This document shows, one piece after another, positions 21,148 to 35,100 of a stretch of 64,000 bases of DNA. How positions within the stretch are numbered: the first letter of the stretch is position 1; every line of letters starts with the position of its first letter. A model generated the notes under the pieces. It saw nothing but the letters and a program-made list of their open reading frames with translations. It was not told where the DNA came from and searched no databases. Made by a program: the position numbers and the translations under genes. The DNA is from Erpetoichthys calabaricus. Lineage: Eukaryota; Chordata; Cladistia; Polypteriformes; Polypteridae. The DNA is taken from contig NC_041396.2 of NCBI RefSeq assembly GCF_900747795.2, forward strand, positions 38,402,674 to 38,466,673, given 5' to 3'.

Positions 21148-21430
21148 ATGCAGCACAGTAGTAACACTGCTAACTTACAGTAAGAAGACCAGGGTTCATG
21201 TCCCGGGTCCTCCCTATGTGGAGTTGGACATTTTCCCTGTGTCTGTGTGGGTTTCCTCCGGGTGCTCCAGTTTCCTCCCACTGTCCAAAGACATGCAGGT
21301 TAGGCGAGTTAGCGACTCTAAATTGGCCTTATTGTGTGTTTGTCCTGTAATGGCCTTGTGTCCTATGCTGGTTGGGATAGGCCCCATCCTCCAAACCGCA
21401 ACCTTGGTCTGGATTAAGCGGGAAAAAAAT
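21148..21430 (+). mobile_element. tRNA-headed SINE copy
   Basis: Head at about 21150 (gcagcacagtagtaacactg), B-box-like gggttcatgtcccgg near 21191, then the shared body with gtccaaagacatgcaggtta. The 3' part is shortened. Confidence 0.8.
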
Positions 21431-22204
21431 TACATACCATAATTTTCAAATGCAAATGAATACTTTTACTGAGATATATCTTGTAGGACATCTTCATTAG
21501 TACAATATTAAACCAGAAAACAAGGGCTATGCAAAAATGCACAAAGTTTTACTCAGCTATCCAAAACATGGTGTTACCCTGCTTTAAGGAAATTCATCTA
21601 TATGAAGAATCTTTGGAAGGATTTTCAAATGAACGCTGCCTGTGCTAACACATGATCTTCTATGTAGTTATTCCAAGTACACCTTGCTGCAGTTTGCAGA
21701 ATGTTGTAGGGCTAAGTGCTGGTCTCAGTTATTTCCACAGCTGATGCCTCTAAATTCAGATGCCCTCCTCACTGCTGCCAGCCAAACGGGGTGGAGCTGA
21801 TCGTCAGGCTGCAAGGAGGTGTACTTGTCTGTTACTCACCTTGTTACATGTGTTGCTAACATGGTTATCTTGGGGATCACATCTTCAAAACAGGTCATGA
21901 AGTAGTTGTAAAAGTACAAGAAAAACCTGAAGCTCATTCCTTTGAATGAGCAACTAGAAATGTTAAGGTCCAGTATTAAACACATTCTGTCAATTTTCAT
22001 ATAGTTCGGTGTTATTTGAACAAAAATATGGCTAGTTTTTCAAGCCAGGGAATGCTTAAGTTTTCTATTTAAATGAATTGTAATTAGTTTACATTATGAA
22101 AAATTCACTTTACAAAGTGTTTTTTACGAATGGATCAACTCCTTTTTAAAAAACGGGGAAGGTTGCGCAGGTTGCCTTTACATCTCTCCTACTAAAATCA
22201 ACTC
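21431..22204. other. Intergenic sequence between CCND3 and BYSL
   Basis: About 0.8 kb with no recognised element or coding similarity. Confidence 0.35.
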
Positions 22205-22207
22205 CAG

Positions 22208-24307
22208 GGGCTTCATGCATAACACCGTGCGTAGAATTCGCACTATAATATGATGTAAGCACAAAAGCCGAAATGTGCTTACGCACAGAAAATTCCAGAT
22301 GCAGGAATCTGTGCGTTCGCCAACTTCCGCGTTCTTCCGCTACATAAATCCCGCTCAGCGTGGAAATAAACGCACGTGCACGAGCCTGCTGTCCCGCCCC
22401 AACTCCTCCCAGAATTACGCCTCTTTGAATATGCAAATCAATATAAATAGCAATTATGCCCAGCGTTCTGTGAAAAGGCAATGGCAAAAGTACGAGGAAA
22501 AATAGAAGAATTTCAGCGAATACCAAATGGAGGCAAAGAAAAATGTACTATTTGTTGGTTTAAACAGTAATATAATAAACAAAAGGAAGTTGATCGAGTG
22601 ACAGAGCGTGTCAGAGAAATTCTAAACCTCAAGTTCACAAAGTCGCACAGTGCCCGAAATGAAAAAGAATTTGTCACATATCAAAGTCGGCGTGAAAAGG
22701 CAACTTGTAGCCCACCGTCTGAGTGTCATATGAAAGCTTATTAGGGTACAGTGAAAAAAAGCACGAAATGTCAACTTTAATCTCGAAATTTCCACTTTAA
22801 TCATGTAGTTTATTTTGTCATTAAAGTAGAATGTCATAAACTTAATCTTAAAATCATTTAATTTACTAGTTTCTCAAATCCCATCGTAACTAAAGTAGCA
22901 CGTTAAATGCTTTGTTCTGTATTTGATCTTATATGTGCTCTATGTGCCTGAATCACTACGTGCTCTTCCTCCAACAGGACACAGAATCCATTACGTTCGT
23001 AATATTACAGCTGTCTGAATAATTAAAATACTGAGAAATATACGTGATATCATTTTCATGATGATATGAGTTAAAGCATGTCATTAAACATGGGAACACG
23101 GTGGTGCAGTGATTGTTCATGTCTTACAGCAAGATGCTTGCTTCAATGAAATGCTTTATTACAGGAGTACTGTCTTTTTCAAACGTACTAACCCTCAATT
23201 CCTGTCCTTACTTTTCTTTCTCCAATTACCCAATCGCCACACAATCAGCTCTGTAATAGACGTTAAGCCATCTGTAAGCTTAGAACGTCGATTCGTCAAA
23301 ACTTTTTAGGAACATCGAAATATCTTCGTAATGTTTAATTATTCTATCCATCTGTCCTTCCAGTGTCACACCAGCCACAGCATGAATACAGCGTGAGGCA
23401 GGAACAAACCGTGAACGAAACTCAAGCTCGCTAGTGCTGCGGCACCATGTAGTTAAAGTTAGTTTTATCTGTATAATATAATCAACATATTTTGCTGCAT
23501 TTCATCTTAAAAATGATATCGTCATCATATGTAAATATGCGCTTTATAAAGTGGCTCAGGTTGTGCAATATTATAACTGTATCATAAGTACAATTACCTC
23601 ACGGTAACTTGCAAGTACAAACAGTTTTACAAGGAACACTTGATGGACTGATTGAGTGTGTTTAGAGTTCTTGGGATGAAACTGTTTGTGAACCGCAAGG
23701 TCCGAACAGGAAAGGTTGTGAAGCGTTGGTCAGATGAGAGCAGTTCAAATAGCGAAAGGCTGAGGCAGCAAGTGCTTGATGCTGTATACCGATAATTCTC
23801 TTTCCGATCGCTGTAGATCTGTGATTCACACTCAGATACAGTGATATAAATACTCCGAGTGGTGCAGTGAGAGTAATATGGAAAAAGATGATCTGCTGTG
23901 GCAACCCCTAACGGGAGCAGCTGACAGAAGAAGGCGGCGGCTAAAGCAGTTATGGTATTTAGAATAGTTTGGCCATTCTGTGGACCATTATATTGTTACA
24001 GGTTAATTACAATCACATGCATTAAATTTATGAACTATATGCGGTTAATTTCAGTGTATTTGATAAAGCTGCTGTCGTGGATGTGGATCTAAGAAAGGGT
24101 AACCACACAGGAATAACAGCACTGCTTTGACACTGGGTGCCGCCAGTCTGCAAAACCGAGCGGAGAACTTGCGTATGACAGGGTATGAGGTACCGTGGAA
24201 AAGTGCGTGGCTTTACGCCAAGTGTAGGTTTTATACATCGCGATTTGAATGTGGAAACGTTCTTACGCAACATTTCTGTGCGTATGCATTGTTTATACAT
24301 GAGGCCC
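22208..24307. mobile_element. PIF/Harbinger-like DNA transposon
   Basis: The left end gggcttcatgcataacacc and the right end (inverse of gggcctcatgtataaacaat) are terminal inverted repeats of a known fish Harbinger type. The 3-bp target duplication cag is at 22205-22207 and 24308-24310. Matching subterminal words such as gcttacgcacag (22278) and the right-hand ttcttacgcaac support this. A short plus-strand frame from about 22481 (MAKVRGKIEEFQRIPNGGK) may be a relic of its DNA-binding protein. Another repeat ending tggcaacccctaacgggagc lies near 23900. Confidence 0.65.
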
Positions 24308-24460
24308 CAGGTGACTTGGGATACTATCATTAAGATGTCTGCTCACTAGATGTCACTTCTTCAGGTTGTAGTTACTTGGCTCATACTTTAGTGATTGTAA
24401 TACAAAAATCACGTGCAAAAATAAGGTAGCTTGAATTATTTTAAGAATTTCTTTTTAGAC

Positions 24461-25017
24461 CAGGGTTGGGCAAAGTTGTTCCTGGAGAGTCACAGCGGTG
24501 GCAGGTTTTTGTTCCAACCCAGTTGCTTAATAAGTAGCACTTATTGCTCAAGTAACACTTTTCTGCTTCATTTTAGTCGTCTCGCTCATTAAGATTTTGA
24601 CCACTTATTGCTTATTTTAGTCTTAAAGAGATGTATTCTTGGTTTTTAATTACTCCTTACTAGCAATAAGATGGAAATGACAAAATAAACCAGTAGTTAT
24701 CCACTTAGCTTGTTTCCATTTATACTTGTGTGTATTTATCACACAGTATTTAATTAAATACTTAGAAGGATATCAAAGAAAAAAGGTGAAGTACTGAGAA
24801 TTACTCATTCATTTAAAACTTCAACTTATTTGGATGACATCCTTAGATAGGATAAAAAAATCTAGGATATGAGAACAATATGACATGTCAAAGATAAAGC
24901 ACTAACAAGCAATGAAATTAAATTATTGGCAAGAATTGTTTTCTAATTAAGCAACTGGGTTGGAACAAAAACCTGCAGCCACTGTGGCCCACCAGGACTG
25001 ACTTTGCCCAATCCCGG
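24461..25017. mobile_element. hAT-type MITE, copy 2, with 8-bp target duplication
   Basis: 557 bp from cagggttgggcaaagt to actttgcccaatcccgg. The flanks are identical 8-mers ttttagac at 24453-24460 and 25018-25025, the duplication size expected for hAT elements. Terminal inverted repeats are about 60 bp (gcaggtttttgttccaaccc and its counterpart). There is no transposase. Confidence 0.88.
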
Positions 25018-25040
25018 TTTTAGACTATATATAAAATGGG

Positions 25041-25338
25041 GTAGCCTTGCAACACGGAGACTGGGTTGAAGTCCCAGATGCTTCCTTTTTAAACTTTACA
25101 TTTTTTTCCGCATCTCTGCGTGGGTTTCCTCCCACAGTTCAAAGACATGCAGGTTCTGTAAGCTGGTGATAGATAGATGTTAAATTAGCCCAATATGTGT
25201 GTTTGTGTTTACCCTGTGATGGGCAGGAGCCATATCCAGGCCTTGTTCTTTCCTTGTATCTAATGGTTGCTGGGATTTGCACCACCTTCCACACAGTCCT
25301 GCTCCATAAGCAGGTTTCGAAAATGGATGGATGCAATG
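25041..25338 (+). mobile_element. tRNA-headed SINE with 12-bp target duplication
   Basis: It starts gtagccttgcaacacggaga, has the body wording ttcaaagacatgcaggttct, and ends aaaatggatggatgcaatg. It is flanked by atataaaatggg at 25029-25040 and 25339-25350. It was inserted just outside the right end of the hAT MITE. Confidence 0.85.
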
Positions 25339-25605
25339 ATATAAAATGGGACGAGTTCTCAAATTGACATAATTTCTTAAGTACACATGATATCCTAGCA
25401 TTTCAAAACATTTACTTGAGTAGTTTGTTCATGGGGAAATTTTTTCTTTTACTTGAGTAACTTTTCAGAAATATCTATACTTTTACTAAAGTATGACTGT
25501 TGAGTACTTTATACAACACAGCAAGCACTTTGTGTTGATCTTACTTAAACATTTCTTGGAAACAGTTAACAAAATACAGCTCCTAATTAAAAGAAAATCT
25601 GCCAA

Positions 25606-25611
25606 TTTATT
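25606..25611 (-). terminator. BYSL polyadenylation signal
   Basis: AATAAA on the minus strand, about 225 bp past the BYSL stop codon. It is the nearest good hexamer. Confidence 0.5.
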
Positions 25612-25836
25612 TTATATTACAAGTGAGATAACTACACAGAACCCTACTCAGGTAGGTATCTGCTAGGTTGCACAGTTTAGCAGCAGTCAATTTCAACCAT
25701 CAGTCCTTCAGTTGCTGAGAACTTCTGCACCACTTCAAGGTTACACATGACCAGAAGCAATACTTGACAGATGTAATGCATTTGTGTGCTTTGTCTCTGT
25801 CAAATAACAATCACCTGCCCCACAATGTTATGCTGC

Positions 25837-26188
25837 TTACTCCATGGCCATAACAGGTTCAACCGTCTCCTGATCCCGAGACTTGGAGTTGGCCAACTCT
25901 CTGCGTATTTCAGTGGAGATCTGTGGGTGGACGTGCACCTTAAGAAGGTCCAGCAGTGCAGCCTTCTGCTCAGAAGCCAGATCTTCTTTGTAGCGTTGCA
26001 CAAACGTGAGAAGGCACTGGTGCCAGAGCACTGGCAGAGTCCTCTGGTCAGTTCTGAAGCGCAGGAAGTGATAAACCAAGGCATCAATGACTCGGAAAGG
26101 GAGGGCATATTTCTTATCAATAAGAAGACGCAGGAAGATGCTGTTGGCGCCATTGTACTCCATCTCGGCCAACTTCAGCATTGCTGCA
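25837..26188 (-). CDS. bysl: BYSL coding exon 7 and stop
   Basis: Residues 318-434: [53 protein letters not shown], ending PVMAME and TAA. The acceptor is atttcacag. Confidence 0.95.
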
Positions 26189-29100
26189 CTGTGAAATGAA
26201 GAAGACAGCAAATTTTGGTTTTACAGTATTTCCTAAAATTCATCTCCAACAATTGTTGAAGGGTGAGCTGCAGGTTTTTCCCACAAAAATATATCCTGAA
26301 ATGCCCATAGTCAACTACTATTCAAAATTTTTTGTACATAGCCAAACCTACACACCTGCACATCAACAGTACCTGCCAGGTATATCTTCATAGCAGTTTG
26401 AATAATATTACTGCCAGAATGTTAAAAGTCTGTAAGTGGTGCATTGGGGATTATTCTGCTGCCATGAAGTAGGCGGAGGATTTACCACCAGTCTTGGCAC
26501 TGCCAAGGATAAACCAACTATTCCCTATTATTGTTTTGCACCCTCCCTGACCATACAATATAGTCTGTGGTTTGGGGGGTGAAAAGCATTAGATTTGCCA
26601 AAAATTTAAATCTTCGTTTTTTGAAGGATCTCAAAATTTTAGGGTCCCCGATACCGAAAAACATCGATATCTCAATGATGGGCGTGTGTCTGTCTGTGTG
26701 TTACAGTTTCTTGAGGACAGTCAGTCTAGAGCTAAAATGGCTGGACGGAAAAATACCAAACTCGAAACTTAAGTTTGTCATGAGATGGTGATATCACAAT
26801 TATATTTTGAGCCAAATTGTGCAAGAGAAAGAGGCACTCTAGGGGAACCCTTAAATACCGTAATTCTGCAATTAATTATCAGTTCTTCTTGTCAGTTGCT
26901 ATTGTAATGACCTATTTTATGATAGATCAGAAAGATCAGTATATCAGAAAGGTAAATAATAGACAATAGTTTGGGTAACTTGGGAGCCTACTGACGCTTA
27001 AGTCCAAATTTTTTTTTTTTTTTATTTGTAAGGAGCCATGGGCACCTGCTAACTGTGGCACACAAGCACACTAATCACTCTATTGTCAGGTTCTGAGGTA
27101 AAGCAGTCAGTGACTAATTACCAGTCATTTCATATAATATTTATATAATTTAAATATTCCAATAAATTAGAAATGGTGTTCCGGTATTTAAAAATATACC
27201 GGCTTTGTGTACACAAGCTTCAGTTGTCAAAACTGATAGGAATCTTTTAAAAAGGTTTCAACAAGGTAGTGTGTCACTGTATTTCAGCAAAACAAGCTCA
27301 TTACAACCAGTGAAAAGGTTAAACCATTAGCACATTTTGATTAATAATTAAACTTTATGACAGACTTTGACTCCTTCTATTGAAGGAAAAAAAAAACAAG
27401 AAAATGGATGGGTTACAAAATTTTGGTACACCACTACTGCATCTTAAAAAAACTGACTCATTTCTTAAAGACATGTTTTTACAGATAACTGTTTGAGAAT
27501 CCATTTGGTTATTTCGATTACCTGGAGTGTAGAACTGGGATTGAACACTTTGTCAGAATGCTGCCAATGATGATAGCTTCACGTAAGGAGCAAGTACAAG
27601 ATTCAGAGAGAGGGATCAGAATTCCTGCATAACAACATACAATGTGAGTTGAAAAGAGTTCAGTAATTAGCCAGATTAATGCTGTCAGGGATGACTCATA
27701 TAAAAATTTTAAAAGTGATTGAAATTCTGATTTATGGTCTGTGCAACTAGTGTTGTATATCAGCAGTTCTCAAGTTCAGTCCTGGGTGTCCTTTATAAAT
27801 GCAGATTTTCATCCCAACCAAATTCTCTTTTTAACTAGAGTCTACTTTAATTAAGAACATGGTTATTTTAGTTTGCGTGTCTTAGTGTCTTTTAAGTATA
27901 GCATCTTTACTTCTTCAAATTAAAGATCAAGAAATTACAGAACTAGGTTTGCCAATTTTTTTATTGGAATGTGGAAAGCAAGAGTGGTTTATATTACATG
28001 TGCATAATTTAGTGTTGCTTATTTTCTGTTTTCAAGATTTTAACCATCTTCATTATTCTCCATTTGCTTTTCCAAATATTTTGGTTATTTAAGCTGTTAT
28101 TAATGGTGTAGGCATGCTAGTGGGTCTAACACTTAATTAGCCATAGCCTTCAGTTTTCAGTGTCATTTGCCCAGGTGTCTACAACATTCTTCACTGTAAT
28201 TAACATGATGCAATAAAGGGAAAAAAACACAGAAAAAAAGTCAAATTAACAGAAAAATGGCAATATATTTCTAAATCTCTGTCCCTAAGTATTTTTACAT
28301 TTTTTATACATAAAAGGAACAACAAATTAATCAATAACATCACTAAGAAGTAAAATGACTCACTTACTGCGAGCTCCGGGACTGTAAGGGTATCATTTCT
28401 GTAGATTACAAGAAAACAGTGATCCCCCGCTATATCATGGTTCAGCTATCGCGCTCCCGCGGTATCGCAGATTTTTCTTTGGAACATATCTAATTTTACA
28501 CGTACATTGTACACTATGGCAGACAAAGAGTTTTGTGTTACAGTACCCAGATGATTTCTTACAAGGCCCGTTATTGGCTGAAAGAGGAGACTCAACCAAT
28601 CAGAGCGGGATTTTCATTCTGTTGGGCTCCGATTGGCTGCTGCTAATGTGGTGTAATTTCGCAAGAACAGCGAGCGTGGGTCCCCGACGCATCTCAGGTC
28701 TCTGCGTATTGCGTACCTTGCTTGTGGTCCTTTTTGCGAACTTTTCGTTTTGTTTTAAGCCCTACGATGGTTCCCAAGCATCCTGCACCTTCTAAGCCTT
28801 CTGGTAGTAGTAAGTCTAAGCACCAGAGGAAGACCTTGACCATTCAGGAGAAGGTAAAACTCCTGGATATGCTTTGGGAAGGAAAGCGTTACGTGGAGGT
28901 CGCTTGCCATTACAAGTTTACATGTGTTTAAAGCGTGTGGGAGGGGTATTTTAAGGCTTAAACTATAAAAAAATGTTTATTTATATGGTCTTTCTATATT
29001 GCGAATTTTCACCTATCGTTGATGGGTCTGAAACGTAATTTCCGCGATAGACGAGGGATCACTAAATATTTTGCTGTTCTGTTTTGAATATTTGGTATAG

Positions 29101-32100
29101 TTTTCCGTACTGACAGGTAATTTACTTATTGTAATACAATTCCTAAAATAAAAAAATACTTGAAATGTTTTCCTATGTGTGGTTTAGATTAATTGATTTA
29201 TAGCTTCCAGGTTTGTCAAAGTGTACTTGCTATTAAAAATTAAAATAACAGTTGAAATGAGGTTTTCATGTTCCCATCATAATTTTAAAACACACTAAAT
29301 CCTGTGCCCATTTATCTTTTTTTTTGCCAAGGCAGACACAATTTACTTTTTTCTCTTAAATGTGTGCTGGACACTAGATAATGAAAGTAACCGGTTTTAA
29401 AAACAAGCAGATTTATTAAAATATCTATTATTATTATAGTTTTTCAGTTGCAGGCCTTGAAGTGATGATGGACGTTTCACTTTCATCAGTACCTAGTGGA
29501 CAGATTGGCGGCACTGACCGTGGCAAACTAAAGCTGGACTTAAGGGAAACTGCATAAGGCTAGGGGGAAAAGTCTTAAAAAGATTTTAAATATTACTCAA
29601 ATCTAAGCAAGTTAAACATGTCCTCACCTTTGAACCAAGCACCAGGCTTAAAGAGGGCTTTTTTCAGGGCACTGTATAAGTGAAAGTTGAGCTTCTTGTA
29701 CTCCATAATGTCATCCCGAATTCGTGGTAACAACACCAAGTTGAAGAAACGCTGGGCCATTCGTTCCTTCAGACTGGAAGTGAAGATTCTGCCATTAAGA
29801 GAAAAGCAGACATTTACAACGAGGAATCAAAAACAGGTTATAAGCACATAAGGATACAAGTAGGACATGCAGCTGGCAGGTCAAACAGCACATCTGACTT
29901 CTCATGTGTGTCATTGTTTTTGATGTAGAACCCATAGTAGAAGAGGAAAGTTAAAAAAACATTATAGAGAAAATCAATATGGCAAAACAATGACAAATAC
30001 TGTTTAAGGCCTGACTCCAACTAACGTCTCACTCAAAGTAAGGCCCAAATTACATGTAGCAGCTCATAATGACCCTATCCCCCTACAAAAAAACTTCAGA
30101 AATGCTGGTCACCGTGTTGCCTGGTACACAGCAGCTGCAGTCCAGGAGTCTGGTTCTGTAATGTACAGCACTTGCTCCCAGTTAGAGAGTGCTGGGATGA
30201 CCTTGAAAGCTTTTGGTAACTTTCCACTTCTGTATTTAGACAGCACCTGGGTGAAGAAACAAAGAAAATGACTGTAACCAGACGGCTCCATCAGTGACAG
30301 CATCATGTATATCAAGGTTCAACACTATTCTGAATTGCTAACATGCTTTGGTGCTTCTAATGCTGTCTAAAACGTCCAATGGTAAAAACATTATTAAAAG
30401 AAGGCACTGCATGTCAGAAACATGTACACCCTAGCACTCCCTCAAAAAGGGTTTATTTTAAATGAATACAACCTTAATTTTATATAGAGTCATTTGCATA
30501 GTGAATGCCATCCCAAGATACACTGCAAGTATAGTGCTATATATTTCAAGTAATTATGTGTATTTTACAGCTGGAGCACAGGCAGAGTAAATGACTTGCT
30601 CAGGGTCACACAGAGAAATTTAAGTTCAATGCCTTTGCCACACTATCTGCCAATCAATGTTTTTCATTCTTTTTTTGCAAGGTGAGAGAAAACCGAGAGG
30701 AAACAGGAAGAACATACATACTGTGATTAGCCTAGAAATTAAATTTGAGTCAACACTGGCAGTGGTATAGAATTCATACAACTCCATTTTTGTTTTGTCT
30801 TTTCAGAGGACATTACTCCAGAAGCCTTATGGTTTGTTCAGACACAACTCTGAAAACATTAGCTGTGCTGCCATGTCCATTATGGAGCAAAACAGCTTTT
30901 TTCTATATACATTTCCATGAATGCCATACATGATTAATCTCTTTCTGAGTGGAGAATTGTGAACTGTACAATTTACTATACAGATAATAACACTGTAGAT
31001 CCCTGGGTATAGCTTTTGGCTTATTTTTACAATTTCTTAGACCATTATATTGTATTATCATTGAGTGAATTTTCTGGGACATTCATCCTGGAGAAAACTG
31101 GGAACTTTCCATAATGTTTTTCATCTGCACAGTGATAGACTTAATACTGTAAGGACATTACCTTATAACCCTATCCAGACTAAAGACTTACAAGTACCAG
31201 ACTGAGGACACTTTTAATGCATTTTATTCTTGTCCTGAATGCTCCAGACATTACTGCCAAATGTTCTACTTTTATATGAGGAATGATACTCTTTGATTCA
31301 CTATTATGGAATATTTGATCAGGAGCACCCGACATGAATTATCTTCAAAATCTTTAATGGAAGCTGGGAAGATATACACATTTAGTTTTCACACATGGCT
31401 AGATTTATTTTTTATTGAATAACTAATAACATCTGTTATATGTTTGTAACTCAAGGTTAGAGTTACTTAATTTTAGGGCTTGGTGAGAAGTACATGATTG
31501 TTAGTTATATCCTGCTATGTAAAGCCATCAAGTAGACTGGCAGCTACAAGAATAATGTACACGTTTTAGTGAGTTACTTCTTCCATATGATAATATTTAC
31601 CCATCTAATGTTTTATCATATTCATCTAAAACATCTAATTTATGTGGAGGTATATGGGCAGACTATAGAAAAACAAAGTAAATAAAATAGATCATATTTT
31701 AACACATAAAAAAAAGGTTCTCCTTATTTTACAAATTGAAAATACAACTTTTTTCTACCTAGTAATACAAAAACAAATACATTTCTAATGTCAATATGCA
31801 TAATTTTCTGTGCTTTTTTTAATAATTTGTTTTTACATTTACAGCCCTTGTTCTTCCCTATGGCCTTCACATTCTTTTCACATCACTTAAAGGGACCTTT
31901 CGTTAAATTTTATGCAGTCTTCTTTACAACTTTTTTCATTTTTGCAGCCCTCATTGCTCTTCTCTATACCTAAGACACACATTGACCACAGCCAACTATT
32001 CCTTTTTCACTATTTCTTTAAAACAAACAGTTTAGCTTTCGGGGTACACTCACACTCACTGCAAAAACAAGAAAAACATGCTAATTCAATACAGAGACCG

Positions 32101-35100
32101 AGTCAGAAGTCGAAAATCAGGTTCCTGAGGCAATAACCAGCAGGTCAGGTCCGGATGGGGAGCATGCACTGGTACAGCGCATTGCTGCACCCAACACACA
32201 ATGAAACAATTCTGGATCCTGGTTGGCAACCCCTCAGGCACACACGTGGTCCAGTCCCTCACCCTCTGTCTGCTGCAGCCAGGTGTTACGTGGGCATCCC
32301 CTTGGCCTGATGCAGCCATTTGGGTCCTCAACAATGAGTGGGGAATCGCACCACATGGCCGTAGAGCAGTAACTGACGCTCACTGTCAATGCAGGTAATG
32401 TGCCACATTCGGGACTCCATGAGCAACCACTCATATGACACAAAGTCAAACCAGTGGTACCCAAGGAGTCTCTGAGGAGACACAGTACCAAAGGAGTCCA
32501 GTCTTCGTCTCAGGTCACTGGATAGCGTCCATGTCTCGCAACCATATAACAAAACAGGAAGCACAAGGATTCTAAAGACTTGGACCTTCGTCCTTTTGCA
32601 TAGATATCGGGAGAGCCACACACCCCTTTCCAGTGTCCTCATGACCCCCCATGCTCTCCCAATCTGTTTACTGACTTCACAGGAAGAGTCACCAGAGACA
32701 TGAATGTCACTGCCGAGATAAGTAAACCTCTGGACAAGGTTGACACTCTCTCCACAGACAGACACACTGCTGATGGCTGTGCCTAGGTGGTCATTTAAGG
32801 CCTGGATGTTGTTTTTTATCCAGGACATTTGCAAGCCCAGACACCTCACTCAGTCTCTCGAGAGACCCAATCAGCGCCTCCACTGACTCTGAAGATCACA
32901 GCATCGTCAGCAAAATCAAGATCAGTGAATCTTTCTTCACCAACAGATGCCCCACACCTGCTGGACCCCATTATCCTGCCCCCACACCCAATCCTTGCAA
33001 GCATTGAACAGAGTAGGAGAAGGAACACACCCCTGATGAACCCCAAAATCAACTGGGAAAAACAGATGTTCTGCCTCCACTCTGTACAGCACTCACAATA
33101 CCAGCGTACAGGCAATGAGCAGCAACAATAATCATTTTTCTGCCTGGCCTAAATGCTGTTAAGGAGTCTAAGGGATTCATTTAAACCCTTAAATTTGAAT
33201 CTTTATTAGCACAGATAAATTACTGGCCACCAGTGTTAAGATAAACTTTTTTGATATAGAATCCTGAATTATGCATATTTGATTTAAATACAATACAGGC
33301 TGTTATTGTGATACGAGGCCAAGGCAGACGACTGACTTTAAACTAGAGTTATAGTTCAGTCTTCACTACTAACTCACTATGCAACAGTGGACAAGTCACT
33401 TAATCTGCTAGAGTTTCAAAAGTAAAAATGTGAAAATGCAAGTTCCACACACTTACTTGTTATTGTAATAGAAATGTATAGTTTTATACTTTGTCTTGTC
33501 ACAACTCTCCATATATCACTTAATACTTTCTAAGCCCTATAACTATTTATGCAGATGTTAGTAAAGGTCTCTTCTCACCTCTTTTACACCTCTATACACT
33601 TCGACAACCCTGGGATCCAGCTGGGCCATGGGTACTCCAGACACTTCAGACATTACAGTTTCTACCTCTGTCTTCTTCTCTGTGATTTTCTCCATTATAA
33701 TATCAGCCAATGTCCGCCTAAACGGAGTTTAGGACAGAAACTTTGATCAATGAAATACTGTATATGAAAATAAAAAAACAAAATAAAACAACACACAAAA
33801 GTATACCCAATTTAATTCATATATTGCCCTTGTTGGTTCATGCAGTGTAATTCAAATTATCTTTCATAGCTAATTGTTAAAATGCTACTGGGCTATGACA
33901 AGCATGCACTCAACTGAAGATCTTCATGGACTGGTTACTTTACAAGATGGGGCAGCAAGAAACCCATCCAGACAAGCAGAATTCTAACAGGTAAGTATTA
34001 CACAACGACTCTATTTTGAGCCTAAACCCCCTTTCACTTCAAGATGTTCTGCAAACATGTATTTTTTTTAGACACACATATGACAGACAGATCAATAGTG
34101 AAAGAACATAATAGACAGCCATAAGAAAATCTGTACCCGACAGGGGCGTTCTTGTTCATAAACATCTCAATGGCTTTTTCATCTTCTGCATTAACTTCAA
34201 CCTCTCCAATTCCATCCATTTCTTCTTCTTTTTGCTCCAGTGATGGCCACTCATCTTCTGAATCAGAGTCCTTAGAAGCAGATCCTGGGAAAAAAATATC
34301 CTTGTTGAAAACATAGATCTGAGAGAGAGAAACAATGGAAATACCAACAAATGTACCTAATGCATTAAATTTGCAGAGTAAATAATATCATTATCAAAGA
34401 TGGACACCGAGCTGCCAGTTTGTTAAGTGCAACCTCCACCTTCACATAAATTCTACATTTCAACATGTTAAAGTCATACCAATATTTAACCTTAATTTAA
34501 AACAGTTTAAATAGGTAAAGGTGAATTGAAAAAAAATGAAAATTTGATTTTGCAATAATTTGTTTAATGAAAAAATGAGCAGATATGCCATTTCAGTCTA
34601 TGGAAAATATTACCCCCTTTGGAAGAAACAACCTAAAGTAGTCATATCCTATAACTGTATTCCAGTCTCTGACATCAACTGGGAGACAGTTCTTCCCACT
34701 CCATGCAGAATTGTTTCAGCTGTGTGATGTTTGAGGGGTGTCTTGCATGCACTTTGGCTGTTTCAAATCCCTACATATCATTTCGATGGGATTTAGAGCT
34801 GGGCTTTGACTTCACATTTGAGAACCCACTATTTCTTTCTTTTGACAGATGGTCTCACCTTATCCTCAAACTATAATGAAGAATTCATTATGATTCATAA
34901 TTGGCCGCGGTATGTGAATGAGTGGGTCACTCGTTAGACTGCCACCTTAATAATAATAATAATAATAATCAATTTTATTTATATATTACCTTTCCCATGC
35001 TCATGGCACTTGTCCGGAATTTGGCTGTCTGACCCTGAATTGGATTAAGTGGGTTTGAGAGCAAATTATGTGTGATGGTGAGCAGCCACATCCTGATGGC

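Noticed and set aside
25786-26199. 137-residue plus-strand frame opposite BYSL exon 7
   Set aside because: It is the antisense shadow of the conserved bystin C-terminus.
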